Shown: positions 22,510-31,988 of the stretch, one piece after another
Layout: each line of letters begins with the position of its first letter
How positions within the stretch are numbered: position 1 is the stretch's first letter
Assembly (NCBI RefSeq): GCF_017874425.1
Contig: NZ_JAGGLL010000006.1
Coordinates: 62,001 to 126,000, forward strand
DNA: 64,000 bases
Direction of reading: 5' to 3'
Source: Clostridium punense
GTDB lineage: Bacteria; Bacillota; Clostridia; Clostridiales; Clostridiaceae
Position numbers and translations under genes: made by a program
The notes under the pieces: model-generated
What the model was told of the DNA's origin: nothing
What the model saw: only the letters and a program-made list of their open reading frames with translations
Databases searched by the model: none

Positions 22510-24489
22510 TTATATATTCATTTCAAAAGGTTTATTTAATTCCTCAGTTCCCTGAACTACAAATCTTCCATTTTCAATGATATTAAGTGTTTCCCCATCT
22601 TTTGTAATAATTGATATGAACTCTAATCCATCATAGGGAAGAGTTATATCTGTATGACATTGAGTATAAGCTTCTTCAATATTTGTTTTTCTTAAAATAG
22701 ATTTTTCATTATCACGAGCTATAATTTCCTTTCCATCAAGAGGATTATAAACCTTAACATCCTCTGCAAAAGAGAAGCAGGTATCGCCAATTGCAAAGTG
22801 TGGTCCCATTTTTTCCACAATAAGAATTGGCAGGATATTTACTATGTCATGCTTTTGTGCAATAACATAAGCTAAAGTATTAGTTCCAATTGCAAACTCT
22901 CCTAATGGTAAAGTTTTATTAGGGAATAATAAGTTTTCCTCAATGTACTTTTTATTTTCCTCTTCTTTTTCAAAGTTTGTACATCTGTACTCTTTTATAT
23001 ACCCATCTTCAAATAAAAGCTCAAGATTTAAGAACTTAAGGTCATTTAAATAAACTTCTTCTACATGAAGCACACCATTAGTTCCTTTTAGAACTGGGGA
23101 TGTAAACACTTCTCCTACTGGAATATTTACATCAGCTACACAATTTACGAAATTTGTTTCCTTGTCAGGGTTCTTGAGCTCCTGCATTTTAACCTTTATA
23201 TCTGTTCTATTAGCTCCTTTTCCCTTAACATGAACATATTCACCTTTGTCTAGAAGGTCAATAATATGTTGCTGAATCTTCTCCCATTTGCTTGAATCCA
23301 ACATATTTATTTCTAAAGTGTCTTCAAAGATTTTTTCAAATTTCTCCCCAATTTCTGGAGTAGGGAAAGCAATTATTGTGAAGCTTGTTTCTGTGTCTGG
23401 CATATACTTATCCATCATTCTTCTTAGTTTTCCTTGATGGCTTTGGAACAATTTAGCCTGAGCTTCATTAAGCTTTAGACATTCCTTTTTACTCTCTGGA
23501 GCAAAAGGTATTTCCCCAAACTTATCAAAGAAAGCTGGTCCTGAATATTTAGAAAGAGGTTCCTTATATGCTTCTAGTATTTCACTATAAACCTGCTCCT
23601 TTGCTTTTGCATACTCTTCATCAAAGAAAAGTGCCCCATCAAATCTGTGGTCATAGGTGAATTGCTTATTTGGATCTGTTGAATCGATGGTAGTTAATAT
23701 GCACTTTAATCCAAAGGCTTTAAAATCCTTCATTAATCTTTTAATAATAAGTTCTTGTCCTACATTAAAAATAACCCTTACAGTGGATTTTTTTCTATAA
23801 TCCTTATTGTCACGGGTAAAACCATTTATATAAGAATTAACTACTGTTTTAGATATCTCATCTATTTTCTCATAACCAGCTAAGAATTCAGCTGTCTTTA
23901 TCTCGTTTTCTCCAATGTACCTACCATATCTAAATAAGTATCTTACATCCCTCAAATCTTGGGTTTCAATAATTTCACTTACATAGCTTTCTGTTTTAAC
24001 AGCTACATCTTCAATTCTGGCCTTTGCCTCAACTTGAAGAATATCCTTTTCAAAACTCTTTACTAGGTTAAGTAAAGGTTCATACTGTGATCCATTGTCT
24101 TCAATACAGCTATATACTTTTAGATAAAGGTTGCTAAGTTTGTCTAATCTCTCAACTTCGTGAGCAAAAGCAAACTTTATCATAGTGTGAAGCTTATTGT
24201 GCAGATAAGCAAATAGCCTTCCTAATTCCTCTCCAAATAAGCTTACTGTATAAGTTGGATTTCCATAACTAGTTTTGTAACCTTCTCCCAATACTCCCCT
24301 ATAAAGCCTATTATTGTCTTCTAGAAGTTTTTCAAAGGTATTGTTACTAAAGTAATCACCCTTTGTTTTTTCTTCCATGTCCCATACCATAACAATAAAT
24401 TCTGCTAAAGATTTAAGATAGAGTCCTTCTTTTTTATCTTCTTCAACAGGTTTCACTGCTATATCTCTTATGGCCTTTAGAACTTCCAT
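22510..24489 (-). CDS. M29-like metal-dependent aminopeptidase, long form
   Basis: A 659-residue protein whose C-terminal 300 residues match peptidase family M29 (AmpS/PepS): GEVFTSPVLKGTNGVLH near residue 450, GEFAIGTNTLAYVIAQK near 540 and EKMGPHFAIGDTCFS near 575 carry the Glu, His and Asp residues expected to bind two metals. The N-terminal half (about 330 residues) is helical, without a recognised domain, making it much longer than classic 370-410-residue M29 enzymes. The frame opens at 24516, but GGGGG eight bases before the ATG at 24489 sets the start. It overlaps no gene and is followed 19 bp later by hutU, so peptide cleavage may feed histidine degradation. Confidence 0.8.
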   Translation of the reverse strand: MEVLKAIRDIAVKPVEEDKKEGLYLKSLAEFIVMVWDMEEKTKGDYFSNNTFEKLLEDNNRLYRGVLGEGYKTSYGNPTYTVSLFGEELGRLFAYLHNKLHTMIKFAFAHEVERLDKLSNLYLKVYSCIEDNGSQYEPLLNLVKSFEKDILQVEAKARIEDVAVKTESYVSEIIETQDLRDVRYLFRYGRYIGENEIKTAEFLAGYEKIDEISKTVVNSYINGFTRDNKDYRKKSTVRVIFNVGQELIIKRLMKDFKAFGLKCILTTIDSTDPNKQFTYDHRFDGALFFDEEYAKAKEQVYSEILEAYKEPLSKYSGPAFFDKFGEIPFAPESKKECLKLNEAQAKLFQSHQGKLRRMMDKYMPDTETSFTIIAFPTPEIGEKFEKIFEDTLEINMLDSSKWEKIQQHIIDLLDKGEYVHVKGKGANRTDIKVKMQELKNPDKETNFVNCVADVNIPVGEVFTSPVLKGTNGVLHVEEVYLNDLKFLNLELLFEDGYIKEYRCTNFEKEEENKKYIEENLLFPNKTLPLGEFAIGTNTLAYVIAQKHDIVNILPILIVEKMGPHFAIGDTCFSFAEDVKVYNPLDGKEIIARDNEKSILRKTNIEEAYTQCHTDITLPYDGLEFISIITKDGETLNIIENGRFVVQGTEELNKPFEMNI

Positions 24490-25174
24490 TTCATATCCCC
24501 CTTTTTCTTTTGACATACTGAAAATAACTAATTCAATTTAAAACTTTACGTTCCCCTCAGAATTCCTTTGAATTTTAATCTAACCGTAAAGAATTTATTT
24601 TATTATATTGTTTCATATGTCCTAAGTATTTTAGCAACTGACCAAAATATGGCTTTTTGCCTATAATAAAAAATTAACATATTCAGAATTTTAAAACAAT
24701 ACTTTTTCATATTATATATTGTTTTTAAATTTAATTATTAATGTTCTTCAAAAATTAAAGATTACCTCCTTAAGTACCCATATAATTTTCCCCATTACTT
24801 CGACTGATTTCACCAAATCAATACCATTTATGCTAACTTTGTATAACTTCCCAGTTGTATCTTTATAACACTTTAATTTTGTAAATTGAGAAAGTTAACT
24901 ATTTTATATACAGATCTAAATAAACTCAAAAATTTATATAGCTTTTAGATGTGAAAGTTTCTTCACCGAAAAATAACCTAGAAATTTATAATATATAGAT
25001 GTTGATGTGAATTGAATTTTTATAACCCAAATCCTTCGTGTGCTATACCTAACTTAATCCTCTTAAAACTTTTGATAAATAAATAAATAAATCAAAATAT
25101 GTCTAAAAAAGCTCAGAATAAAAAACAGAGAACAAAACTTAATTCATTCTCTGTTTTATAATGTTTATTTATTT
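24490..25174. other. Intergenic region upstream of the M29/hutU operon
   Basis: Mostly AT-rich. At about 24543-24592 CTTTACG and CGTAAAG flank an inner AGAATTC/GAATTTT pairing, a possible leader hairpin of the aminopeptidase operon. At 24748-24894 the minus strand stays open for 48 codons and reads like protein (QFTKLKCYKDTTGKLYKVS, then INGIDLVKSVEVMGKIIW) but has no start codon, so it is perhaps a gene remnant. A terminator for tsaD is at 25121-25157. Nothing else is evident. Confidence 0.35.
25121..25157 (-). terminator. Terminator after tsaD
   Basis: AAAACAGAGAA and TTCTCTGTTTT form an 11-bp stem with a long loop; on the minus strand it runs into TTTTTTATTC. It lies about 18 bp after the tsaD stop. 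Confidence 0.85.
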
Positions 25175-26197
25175 TTATCTCTCACCTAGTTTTAAGTTAG
25201 GTGCTGCATTTAATGTTAAATCTGATATTCTTCCTCTTAGATATTCAAAGTAAGCTGCACTTCCAATCATAGCTGCATTATCCGTACATAGAACTAATTC
25301 TGGAAATAAGACCTTTATACCTTCTTTATCTCCTCTTTTCATCATAGCATTTCTTAAATAGGAGTTGGCAGCTACACCTCCAGCTATAGCTATTTTATCT
25401 ACACCTTTTATTTTGCAAGCCTTTATTGCATTATCTACAAGCACATCCACTACAGATTTTTGGAAGGAGGCTGCAATATCTGCCTTATTATAATCCTCAC
25501 CCTTCATCTCTAGCTTATTTAAATGATTAAGCACCGCAGATTTAATTCCACTAAAGGAGAAGTCTAAGCTTTCTTCATGAAAATTTGCTCTTGGAAACTT
25601 AACTGCATTTTCGTTTCCTTCTTTAGATAGCTTATCTATTTTAGGCCCCCCTGGGTATCCAAGACCTATAGCCCTAGCAACCTTATCATAAGCTTCTCCA
25701 GCAGCATCATCTCTGGTTTGCCCCATTACCTCAAAGCTTCCATAGTCTTTCATATGAACTATGAAAGTATGTCCTCCTGAAACCACTAAGGTTACAAAAG
25801 GTGGTTCTAATTCCTTGTACTGAATAAAGTTTGCACTTATATGTCCTTCTATGTGATTAACCCCAATTAAAGGCACTTTTAAGGAATAAGCTAAAGCTTT
25901 TGCATATTGTAGTCCTACAAGTAAGGCTCCCACAAGACCTGGTCCATAAGTTACAGCTACTGCATCGATATCCTTGAAGGCTATATTAGCTACATCTAAG
26001 GCTTCTTGAACCACGGCACTAACAGCTTCTATATGCTTTCTTGAAGCCACTTCTGGCACTACTCCACCAAACTTCTTATGTATATCAATTTGAGAGGAAA
26101 TTATGTTTGATAACACTTCTCTTCCATTAACCACCACCGCAGCTGCTGTTTCATCACAGCTAGACTCAATGGCAAGTATTTTAAATTGTTTTTCCAT
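25175..26197 (-). CDS. tsaD: tRNA threonylcarbamoyladenosine transferase TsaD
   Basis: Universal ASKHA-fold protein (340 aa) that, with TsaB and TsaE, transfers the threonylcarbamoyl group to A37 of ANN-decoding tRNAs. It begins [22 protein letters not shown]. The iron-binding motif HIEGH lies near residue 114, VSGGHTFIV near 137, [23 protein letters not shown] near 162 and [12 protein letters not shown] near 273. Length and motifs are normal for an essential housekeeping gene. It is transcribed alone, with no tsaB or rimI beside it. Confidence 0.97.
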   Translation of the reverse strand: MEKQFKILAIESSCDETAAAVVVNGREVLSNIISSQIDIHKKFGGVVPEVASRKHIEAVSAVVQEALDVANIAFKDIDAVAVTYGPGLVGALLVGLQYAKALAYSLKVPLIGVNHIEGHISANFIQYKELEPPFVTLVVSGGHTFIVHMKDYGSFEVMGQTRDDAAGEAYDKVARAIGLGYPGGPKIDKLSKEGNENAVKFPRANFHEESLDFSFSGIKSAVLNHLNKLEMKGEDYNKADIAASFQKSVVDVLVDNAIKACKIKGVDKIAIAGGVAANSYLRNAMMKRGDKEGIKVLFPELVLCTDNAAMIGSAAYFEYLRGRISDLTLNAAPNLKLGER

Positions 26198-26856
26198 TTA
26201 TATTCACCTACTCTTAATACTAAATTGTAATATGCTTTTAGGATCTTTTCTCTCTTATTATCGCAAATCCTATACTATTTCTTATTTCTTACCTCTTATT
26301 TATCACTTCTTACCTTTTACTTATTTCTTACCACGTCTTAATTCTTAGCTCTTACCTATTACCCAAGACCAACCTATATAAAAACATAAAAATATACCTA
26401 AAACAGCCCTTGTACTAAAGCTGATAAAAACTAAATACCATAATCTTTATAATAATTCCTATTATTAGATTTTATTATACTTTAACTTTTACTATATATC
26501 AAATTCATGTAGCAAATTCAATACTTTTTCAAAAACTAAAAGAAATTTATATCTTCCTACTAAGTTTATCAACTACTTATACCTTCCACCTTTTACAAAC
26601 ATAAGTTCTCTGTGGTATAATAATTCTATTCATACTTTTAGCTAATCGCTATAATATATTTTGTATAGCATCCAAAATCTTTATTTAATTCTTTGCTCAT
26701 ATTAATGAGCTATATGTTAACGGATTAACTTATACAGCTTATATTACTAAGCAGCTACAAGGTAATGCTTATACAGATGTTTAATATAATTAAGCATCTA
26801 CTTGTGCATATAAATTATGTAGAGCATATTAATTTATAAATTAATAAGGAGTTATT
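26198..26856. other. Divergent intergenic region, tsaD / RusA-like gene
   Basis: A 660-bp gap. At about 26265-26360 the minus strand is a run of degenerate purine-rich units of the type GGTAAGAA(A/G)TAAG, repeated at least five times, lying 70-160 bp before tsaD. The remainder is AT-rich with many small inverted repeats (for example TTAATTTATAAATTAATAAGG just before the downstream gene). No RNA gene or convincing ORF was found. Confidence 0.4.
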
Positions 26857-27492
26857 ATGAGTAATACTAATTATGCAAAGGTTATAGTTAAAGGTTCTCC
26901 TATTTCAAAATCAAACTTTAAACTGTTTAATATAAACGGAAGAGCAATACTTCCCTACAATTCTGGAAAATACCATGATAGGTATGCCCTTTATGAAGAG
27001 GAAATTGCCTATGAGTGCAGACTTCAAAACCCAGGATTAGTCCTTAGTGAAGCCCTTATTGCTGTTCTTAAGGTCTACTATAAAAGTAAAAAAAGGCACC
27101 CAGATACTAATAATATAACTAAAAGTATTTTTGATGGTATAGAAAAAAGTGGACTTATTGTTAACGATGCTCAGGTTAGAAGAATAATTATTGAGGAGTT
27201 CTATGATGAAGAAAACCCTAGATTTGAGTTAGAGCTTTTTGGAGAAAGTTCTTACAAAATGAATTATTCCATTACCAAGCTAGATAGTCCAGTTTCTCCA
27301 ATTAATTATGGCCCACCACCAAATAAAAAAGGTGAAGGAAAAACTCTAAAGGCTGATACTAAACATATTAGCAAGGATAATAGCAAGCTTACTTGTGAAA
27401 TCTGCAATAAAACTGTATCTAAAGAAAGCTCTATTACTGCTAATAAAGGAAAAACTATTTTATGCAAAAATTGCTTTAAGAAGCTATTTTAA
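26857..27492 (+). CDS. RusA-like Holliday-junction resolvase with zinc-ribbon tail
   Basis: A 211-residue protein. Residues 1-135 match the RusA endonuclease fold: VKGSPISKSNFKLFN near 11 (the substrate loop) and KKRHPDTNNITKSIFDGIEK near 83 with conserved Asp residues (D87, D98), then LIVNDAQV with another Asp, which together form the metal site. After a Pro/Lys-rich linker, the C-terminus has paired cysteines CEIC near 183 and CKNC near 204, a zinc ribbon. RusA proteins resolve four-way DNA junctions and mostly come from prophages. No phage genes are nearby, so this is a stand-alone, possibly domesticated, copy. A good ribosome-binding site (AAGGAG) precedes the ATG. Confidence 0.82.
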   Translation: MSNTNYAKVIVKGSPISKSNFKLFNINGRAILPYNSGKYHDRYALYEEEIAYECRLQNPGLVLSEALIAVLKVYYKSKKRHPDTNNITKSIFDGIEKSGLIVNDAQVRRIIIEEFYDEENPRFELELFGESSYKMNYSITKLDSPVSPINYGPPPNKKGEGKTLKADTKHISKDNSKLTCEICNKTVSKESSITANKGKTILCKNCFKKLF

Positions 27493-27693
27493 AATTATGA
27501 CCTACCGCAGAAGAAGCTCCCAACATTTTAGCTTTTCTTGCTCATGAAATGAAAGCGTAGGTGTTGGTGGTACGTCACTTTATTTATTGAAAACTTAATA
27601 AATCAAAGTAAACTTCTATTGAATTTAAATACTCTCTTTTGTTTTCGCTTAAAAAGGCACTGAAATAAAAGACATATTTATTAGCCTACTTAT

Positions 27694-27741
27694 AAAGCCA
27701 TGGATAAGAGAGAATTTAGTTCTCAATTTACCCATGGCTTT
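27694..27741. terminator. AAAGCCATGG hairpin, copy A
   Basis: AAAGCCATGG and CCATGGCTTT form a 10-bp stem with an inner GAGAA/TTCTC hairpin. A second hairpin follows at about 27754-27780 (AGAGTT...AACTCT around TGCAT/ATGCA). It lies between the convergent RusA-like and MATE genes, and related copies at 40599-40637 and 46729-46776 also lie between convergent genes, so it likely works as a bidirectional terminator. Confidence 0.7.
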
Positions 27742-27805
27742 CATATTGCTCGAGAGAGTTGTGCATTATGCAATAACTCTTTTGCTTATAATTACTGTAA
27801 TTCTT

Positions 27806-29185
27806 TTATACTGCTGGTACTTCTAACTCTTCTTCTTTGTAAATATTTTTCCACTTATAGAAAACTATACTTATCATAAATCTAACTACTAAATCTATAC
27901 ACATTGCTGACCATATAGCAATAACACTTAGCTTTAACACATAAGTAAAGTAGAAGGCTAAAGGAATTCTCACAAGCCAAATACCAATTCCTGCTGAATA
28001 CATAGGAACCTTTGTAAAACCTGCACCTCTCAATGCTCCATTTAAACAAGCTGATATATTCTGAGGTATTTGAACAAGTCCCATAAGTATTAAATACTTA
28101 GCACCAAGCTCTATTATTTGCTGCTTATCTGTAAGAAGTCCCATAACAAACTGCGGTAAAAACAATAATATAATTGATGAAAAGCTGGTTAATATGGTAG
28201 AACCAATTAAAATTTCCTTCATATATCTTTTACCAAGCTTCTTATTTTTAGCTCCTATGGTCTGACCAGTAAAGGCTGTAGCAGCTACTGCAAAACCTAC
28301 CGCTGGCATAAAGGAAATAGACTCAGCTTGAAGTCCTTGTTGATAAGAGGCCATAGCTATATCTCCGTAATTTAAAATCAAAGTGGTCAAAATTATAGCC
28401 GATATTTGCCAGAAAATTGATTCTAAGGCAGAAGGCATTCCAACCTTGTAAACTTCTTTAATTTGATGCTTATCTAAAGCAAAATGCTCTTTTGATTTTG
28501 AGCCAGCAAGTACGCCATCTTTATTAAATAACACGTATAAACCTACCATAGCACCAACAAATTGTGCAACAACAAGTCCTACTGCTGCCCCTCTTAATCC
28601 AAGGGCAGGCATTCCTAGAAGTCCGAAAATAAAAATTGGGCTTACTACAACATTTGTTCCATTCATTATAAAAGCAATCTTCATAGGCGTCTTAGCATTT
28701 CCCATACCTTGAAGTACTCCTGCTACCACCAACATAATTACCTGGAATGGTAATCCAAAGGCAACTATTTTGATATATGAAAAAGCATTCTCCCTTAATA
28801 CCTCACTGGAGTTTTTATATATTGCTGCAAGGAAAAAATCTCCATTTAAAAATAAAATTACTGCCAAAACAATTACTAGAATTAAGCAAGATAATAAAGT
28901 TTGCATGGTTACATGCTTTATCCTCTTGTGATCTCCAGCACCATAAGATTGAGCCACAAACACGGAGCCTCCTGTAGAGATTCCCTTAAAAAGAGCCCAA
29001 ATAATATTTGTTATTCTATTGCTTATTCCTAGTGCAGATATAGCAACTGCATCTAATCTTCCTATAAATCCTGCTGCTACAAATCCTGCCGTCATCTGAA
29101 GTACACTTTCAAAGGTTATTGGTAATATCATTGAATAGATTTTCTTCCTAACCTCTCTTTGACTCATCTCCTTCGTTTCTTCCAC
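27806..29185 (-). CDS. MATE family efflux transporter
   Basis: Multidrug and toxin extrusion family exporter (459 aa) with about twelve hydrophobic segments, probably driven by Na+ or H+. Features include the N-terminal MILPITFESVLQMTAGFVAAGFIGRLDAVAI, the GISTGGSVFVAQSYGAGDHKRI loop near residue 70 (VAQ-x-xGA-x-D, typical of MATE) and FAVAATAFTGQTIGAKNKKLG near 300, its pseudo-repeat in the second half. Length is normal. It is transcribed alone, with no neighbouring regulator, so the substrate cannot be inferred. Confidence 0.92.
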   Translation of the reverse strand: MEETKEMSQREVRKKIYSMILPITFESVLQMTAGFVAAGFIGRLDAVAISALGISNRITNIIWALFKGISTGGSVFVAQSYGAGDHKRIKHVTMQTLLSCLILVIVLAVILFLNGDFFLAAIYKNSSEVLRENAFSYIKIVAFGLPFQVIMLVVAGVLQGMGNAKTPMKIAFIMNGTNVVVSPIFIFGLLGMPALGLRGAAVGLVVAQFVGAMVGLYVLFNKDGVLAGSKSKEHFALDKHQIKEVYKVGMPSALESIFWQISAIILTTLILNYGDIAMASYQQGLQAESISFMPAVGFAVAATAFTGQTIGAKNKKLGKRYMKEILIGSTILTSFSSIILLFLPQFVMGLLTDKQQIIELGAKYLILMGLVQIPQNISACLNGALRGAGFTKVPMYSAGIGIWLVRIPLAFYFTYVLKLSVIAIWSAMCIDLVVRFMISIVFYKWKNIYKEEELEVPAV

Positions 29186-29740
29186 ACCTTATCCCCCCAC
29201 TATAATTAATCCTATATAATTATATCATTTTATTTCGAGTACCGAAACATTATTTTGAAATTAAATATTAAATTAATTATTAATTATTGATTATTAATTT
29301 CAGTATACAAGCTATTTACCATTACTTTTTTTACCCTTATTAATATTTAGGTTATGAAAGTAAAATATTTTATATACTATCTCACTTTATAACTCCCATT
29401 GTTGCTAAATGTCTTAACTAATTTTGCTTATATAAAAAGAGGATCCCCCCTAAAAGAATTTACTTGATACTCCTTCTTTGCCATAAAACTTATTTATATT
29501 CCTTTATAATAAACTTCAAAACCTAAGTAGCATTAAAACAATTTCTATGTCATATAAATAACATATTAAGACCTGAATAGATATTTATTAATAAAAATGC
29601 CTAATACATAAAGGTCTCTAGCTAGCTCTTTTATTTCTTTATAAAAGCATTAATAAGATTAACTAGGTGTATTTCTGGATTAAGGTTATTTAGGTTATCC
29701 AAAATGTTCCATGATATAAGTTTAAAGTTATTCATGGTCA
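29186..29740. other. AT-rich intergenic region between MATE and DUF4230 genes
   Basis: About 550 bp between divergent genes with no ORF or RNA gene that I can support. Near 29709-29737 CCATGA and TCATGG arms can form a hairpin just before the conserved leader element of the DUF4230 gene. Confidence 0.35.
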
Positions 29741-29750
29741 TAGCCCTTTA

Positions 29751-29801
29751 AGAAAACCAGTGTAGGATTCATGTACAAGTTAAGCTTTAACTTTGGTTCA
29801 C
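29751..29801 (+). promoter_or_regulatory. Leader hairpin of the DUF4230 gene, like that of iorAB
   Basis: GAAAACCA at about 29752 pairs with TGGTTC at 29793-29798. The words AAACCAGTGTAGG and AACTTTGGTTC match the iorA leader (15564-15614), with a similar distance between the two arms. The two downstream genes have no obvious common function. Confidence 0.4.
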
Positions 29802-29830
29802 TATTTAAAGCAATTTATGTTGGGAGGTTC

Positions 29831-30427
29831 ATGGATTATATGAAAATAAAAATATTTAAGAGAATAAAATTACTGTTTTTCTTGCTTATAGCTCTTGCCT
29901 TGGCTATTATTTCAAGTTCTTTTTCTACAAAGAAAAATCTAGAAAAAAAGTGCGACTTAGTTACTGAAAAACTAACAACCATATCTGAGCTAGCCACTGT
30001 AAAATACAATTATTCCAATGTTATATCTATAAAAGACAGTTTGAAGTATAAGGATTTTGTTATTCCCTTTACTGAAAAATCTTTTGTGGTTAAATACAAT
30101 GGATATATTACTGCAGGGATTGATTTGAGCCAAGCTAAAACTTATATAGAAAATAATGAGCTTTCTATCCTGCTCCCTTCAAGTAAAATTCTTAATCATA
30201 CAGTTAGTGAAGATGAAATTTATGTTTTTGATGAAAAATCCTCAGCTTTTAATAAGCTTCATATAAATGACATGTTAAATGAAATAGTATCTGAAAAATC
30301 AGCTATGGAAGATAAATTAGTAAAAGAAGGCTTTTTAGATAAGGTAAATAATGACACTATTAAATTTCTTCAGGATTTTTTTAAAGAACTAGATTACGAT
30401 GAAATTAAAATTACAATTGATAAATAA
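29831..30427 (+). CDS. DUF4230-type membrane-anchored protein
   Basis: A protein of 198 aa with a single N-terminal membrane anchor (LLFFLLIALALAIISSSF, about residues 14-31) and an extracytoplasmic domain of the DUF4230 type, judged from the KLTTISELATVKYNYSNVI motif and VKYNGYITAGIDLSQAK. Function unknown. The open frame begins at 29771, but GGGAGG at 29822-29827 points to an ATG at 29831 (three bases away) or 29840 (twelve bases away); 29831 is chosen. The conserved leader hairpin lies 30 bp upstream. It converges with the TPM gene and they share a hairpin terminator. Confidence 0.7.
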   Translation: MDYMKIKIFKRIKLLFFLLIALALAIISSSFSTKKNLEKKCDLVTEKLTTISELATVKYNYSNVISIKDSLKYKDFVIPFTEKSFVVKYNGYITAGIDLSQAKTYIENNELSILLPSSKILNHTVSEDEIYVFDEKSSAFNKLHINDMLNEIVSEKSAMEDKLVKEGFLDKVNNDTIKFLQDFFKELDYDEIKITIDK

Positions 30428-30434
30428 CAATAAC

Positions 30435-30472
30435 AAAGCCTATATGTTAGTTTTATCTATCATATAGGCTTT
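30435..30472. terminator. Bidirectional hairpin terminator
   Basis: AAAGCCTATATG pairs with CATATAGGCTTT between the convergent DUF4230 and TPM genes; AT-rich runs flank both sides. Confidence 0.75.
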
Positions 30473-30582
30473 AATATTATAGAACTCTAAAGTTATAGGT
30501 TCACTTATGCACTTATCCTTCTTTGGCTTTCTCAAATCTTTTGGTTACTATTAAATTAATTTTTCTAAGAGGATCTATATTC

Positions 30583-31410
30583 TTACCAGCTTCCTGAAGA
30601 GCCTCCACCACCAGAGGAACCTCCGCCAAAACCACCGAAACCTCCCCCAGAACTTCCTCCAGATCCGCCCCCGAAGCCTCCAAAACCTCCTCCGCCGCCT
30701 CTTCCTCTTCCTCCAAATATATTGTTCCAAAATATCAGTTTAAAAAGGAAAGTAGTAACTCTTGCTCTATTAAAGATTAAATCTAATAAAAATAAACCAA
30801 GAATTATACCTAAGGGAAGTGGGTTAGATTTCTTTCTATTAGAGGTATTATTTTTGACCTCTGGCAGAGTTATTTTTCGAGACTTTTCCAAGGTTACACC
30901 ATATTCTTTTGCTATAGCATCACTCATAGTACTGTAACTATTTAAAAGTCCTTCTCCATAATTTCCACTTTGAAACCTTGGTTTTGCTAGATCTTCCATG
31001 ATTCTACTAGTAAGCACATCAGGAACAGCACCTTCAAGTCCTCTACCAACCTCTACTCTCCATTTTTTATCATTAAGAGCAAGAAGTATCAAAAGACCAT
31101 TATCCTTTTCCTTTTGTCCTATTCCCCAAGTTCTAAAAAGGTTTAATGCATACTGCTCTATTGGGGTACCTTTAGTAGAATTGATAACAACTACCACAGC
31201 TTGTGCTCCAGTTTTATCTTCTAATTCTTTCCCAATAGATACTATATTTTCAACTTCACTTTTATTTAAAGCTCCTACATAGTCGTTTACATATTTATAA
31301 GGTGTGGGACTAGGTATAGCCTCTGCGGCACTAACCTTAAGAGGTAGTATTGTAAATAAACATATTAGAAGAGAAGCTACTATTACTTTTATACATTTAT
31401 TGCTTCGCAT
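30583..31410 (-). CDS. TPM-domain protein with Gly-rich tail (YgcG family)
   Basis: A 275-residue membrane protein of the TPM_phosphatase/YgcG family. It has a signal peptide (VIVASLLICLFTILPLKVSAAEA), then a TPM domain (about residues 35-165) with YVNDYVGALNKSEVENI and NDKKWRVEVGRGLEGAVPDVLTSRI (the family R-x-E-x-G-x-GLEG motif), a membrane segment near 200-215 and a C-terminal tail rich in Gly, Phe and Ser (GGGGFGGFGGGSGG). Such proteins are usually encoded with LemA, as here; a role in membrane-protein or envelope maintenance is suggested but unproven. It begins eight bases after the lemA stop. Confidence 0.88.
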   Translation of the reverse strand: MRSNKCIKVIVASLLICLFTILPLKVSAAEAIPSPTPYKYVNDYVGALNKSEVENIVSIGKELEDKTGAQAVVVVINSTKGTPIEQYALNLFRTWGIGQKEKDNGLLILLALNDKKWRVEVGRGLEGAVPDVLTSRIMEDLAKPRFQSGNYGEGLLNSYSTMSDAIAKEYGVTLEKSRKITLPEVKNNTSNRKKSNPLPLGIILGLFLLDLIFNRARVTTFLFKLIFWNNIFGGRGRGGGGGFGGFGGGSGGSSGGGFGGFGGGSSGGGGSSGSW

Positions 31411-31418
31411 AACAGATG

Positions 31419-31988
31419 CTACTTACTAAAGTCTACTTTTGGAACTTCTTTAGCCCCTTCAGCAGCTTTGTAAAGTGGTTTTTCTTCAAAGCCAAACATA
31501 GAAGCAACTATATTACTTGGAAATCTTCTCCTCTTAGTATTATACTGAGTTACTGCGTTATTATAATCTTGTCTTCTTACTGCAATCCTATTTTCTGTGC
31601 CCTCTAGTTCTACAGTTAAATCTCTAAAATTCTGATTTGATTTTAGCTCAGGATATCTTTCTACCACTACTAAAAGTCTTGAAAGTGCGCTAGATAAACT
31701 AGCATCTGCATCTGCTTGTTCCTTAATATTTTGAGCTCCTGCAAGCTTTGCTCTAGATTCTGCAACCTGAGTAAAAATTTCCTTTTCTTGAGATGCATAA
31801 CCTTTAACAGTTTCCACAAAGTTAGGAATTAAATCAGATCTTCTTTGTAAGTCTGTATCAATATCTGCCTGTGCACTGTTTACTTTTAGCTCAAGTGATA
31901 CCAGACTATTGTAAGTTCCTACTATTGGAATAGCTATTAAAGCAATTATTACTATAATAGCTATTAGAACTTTCATTCCACCTTTCAT
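31419..31988 (-). CDS. lemA: LemA family protein
   Basis: A 189-residue LemA protein: one N-terminal membrane anchor (VLIAIIVIIALIAIPIVGTYN) and a long helical bundle with NSAQADIDTDLQRRSDLIPNFVETVKGYA, the family signature with QRR-x-DLIPNLV. The later RRQDYNNAVTQYN and FPSNIVASMFGF motifs are also typical. The N-terminus is short and outside; the helical domain faces the cytoplasm in studied members. Function is not known. It forms an operon with the TPM-domain gene. GGAGG precedes the ATG. Confidence 0.94.
   Translation of the reverse strand: MKGGMKVLIAIIVIIALIAIPIVGTYNSLVSLELKVNSAQADIDTDLQRRSDLIPNFVETVKGYASQEKEIFTQVAESRAKLAGAQNIKEQADADASLSSALSRLLVVVERYPELKSNQNFRDLTVELEGTENRIAVRRQDYNNAVTQYNTKRRRFPSNIVASMFGFEEKPLYKAAEGAKEVPKVDFSK

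Noticed and set aside
24748-24894. Protein-like open frame on the minus strand before the M29/hutU region
   Set aside because: It has no start codon and only 48 codons; at most a gene remnant, so mentioned only in the gap entry.
30513-30716. 67-aa minus-strand ORF rich in Glu, Ala and Val
   Set aside because: It is a frame-shifted reading of the Gly-rich repeat of the TPM-domain gene, without its own ribosome-binding site.
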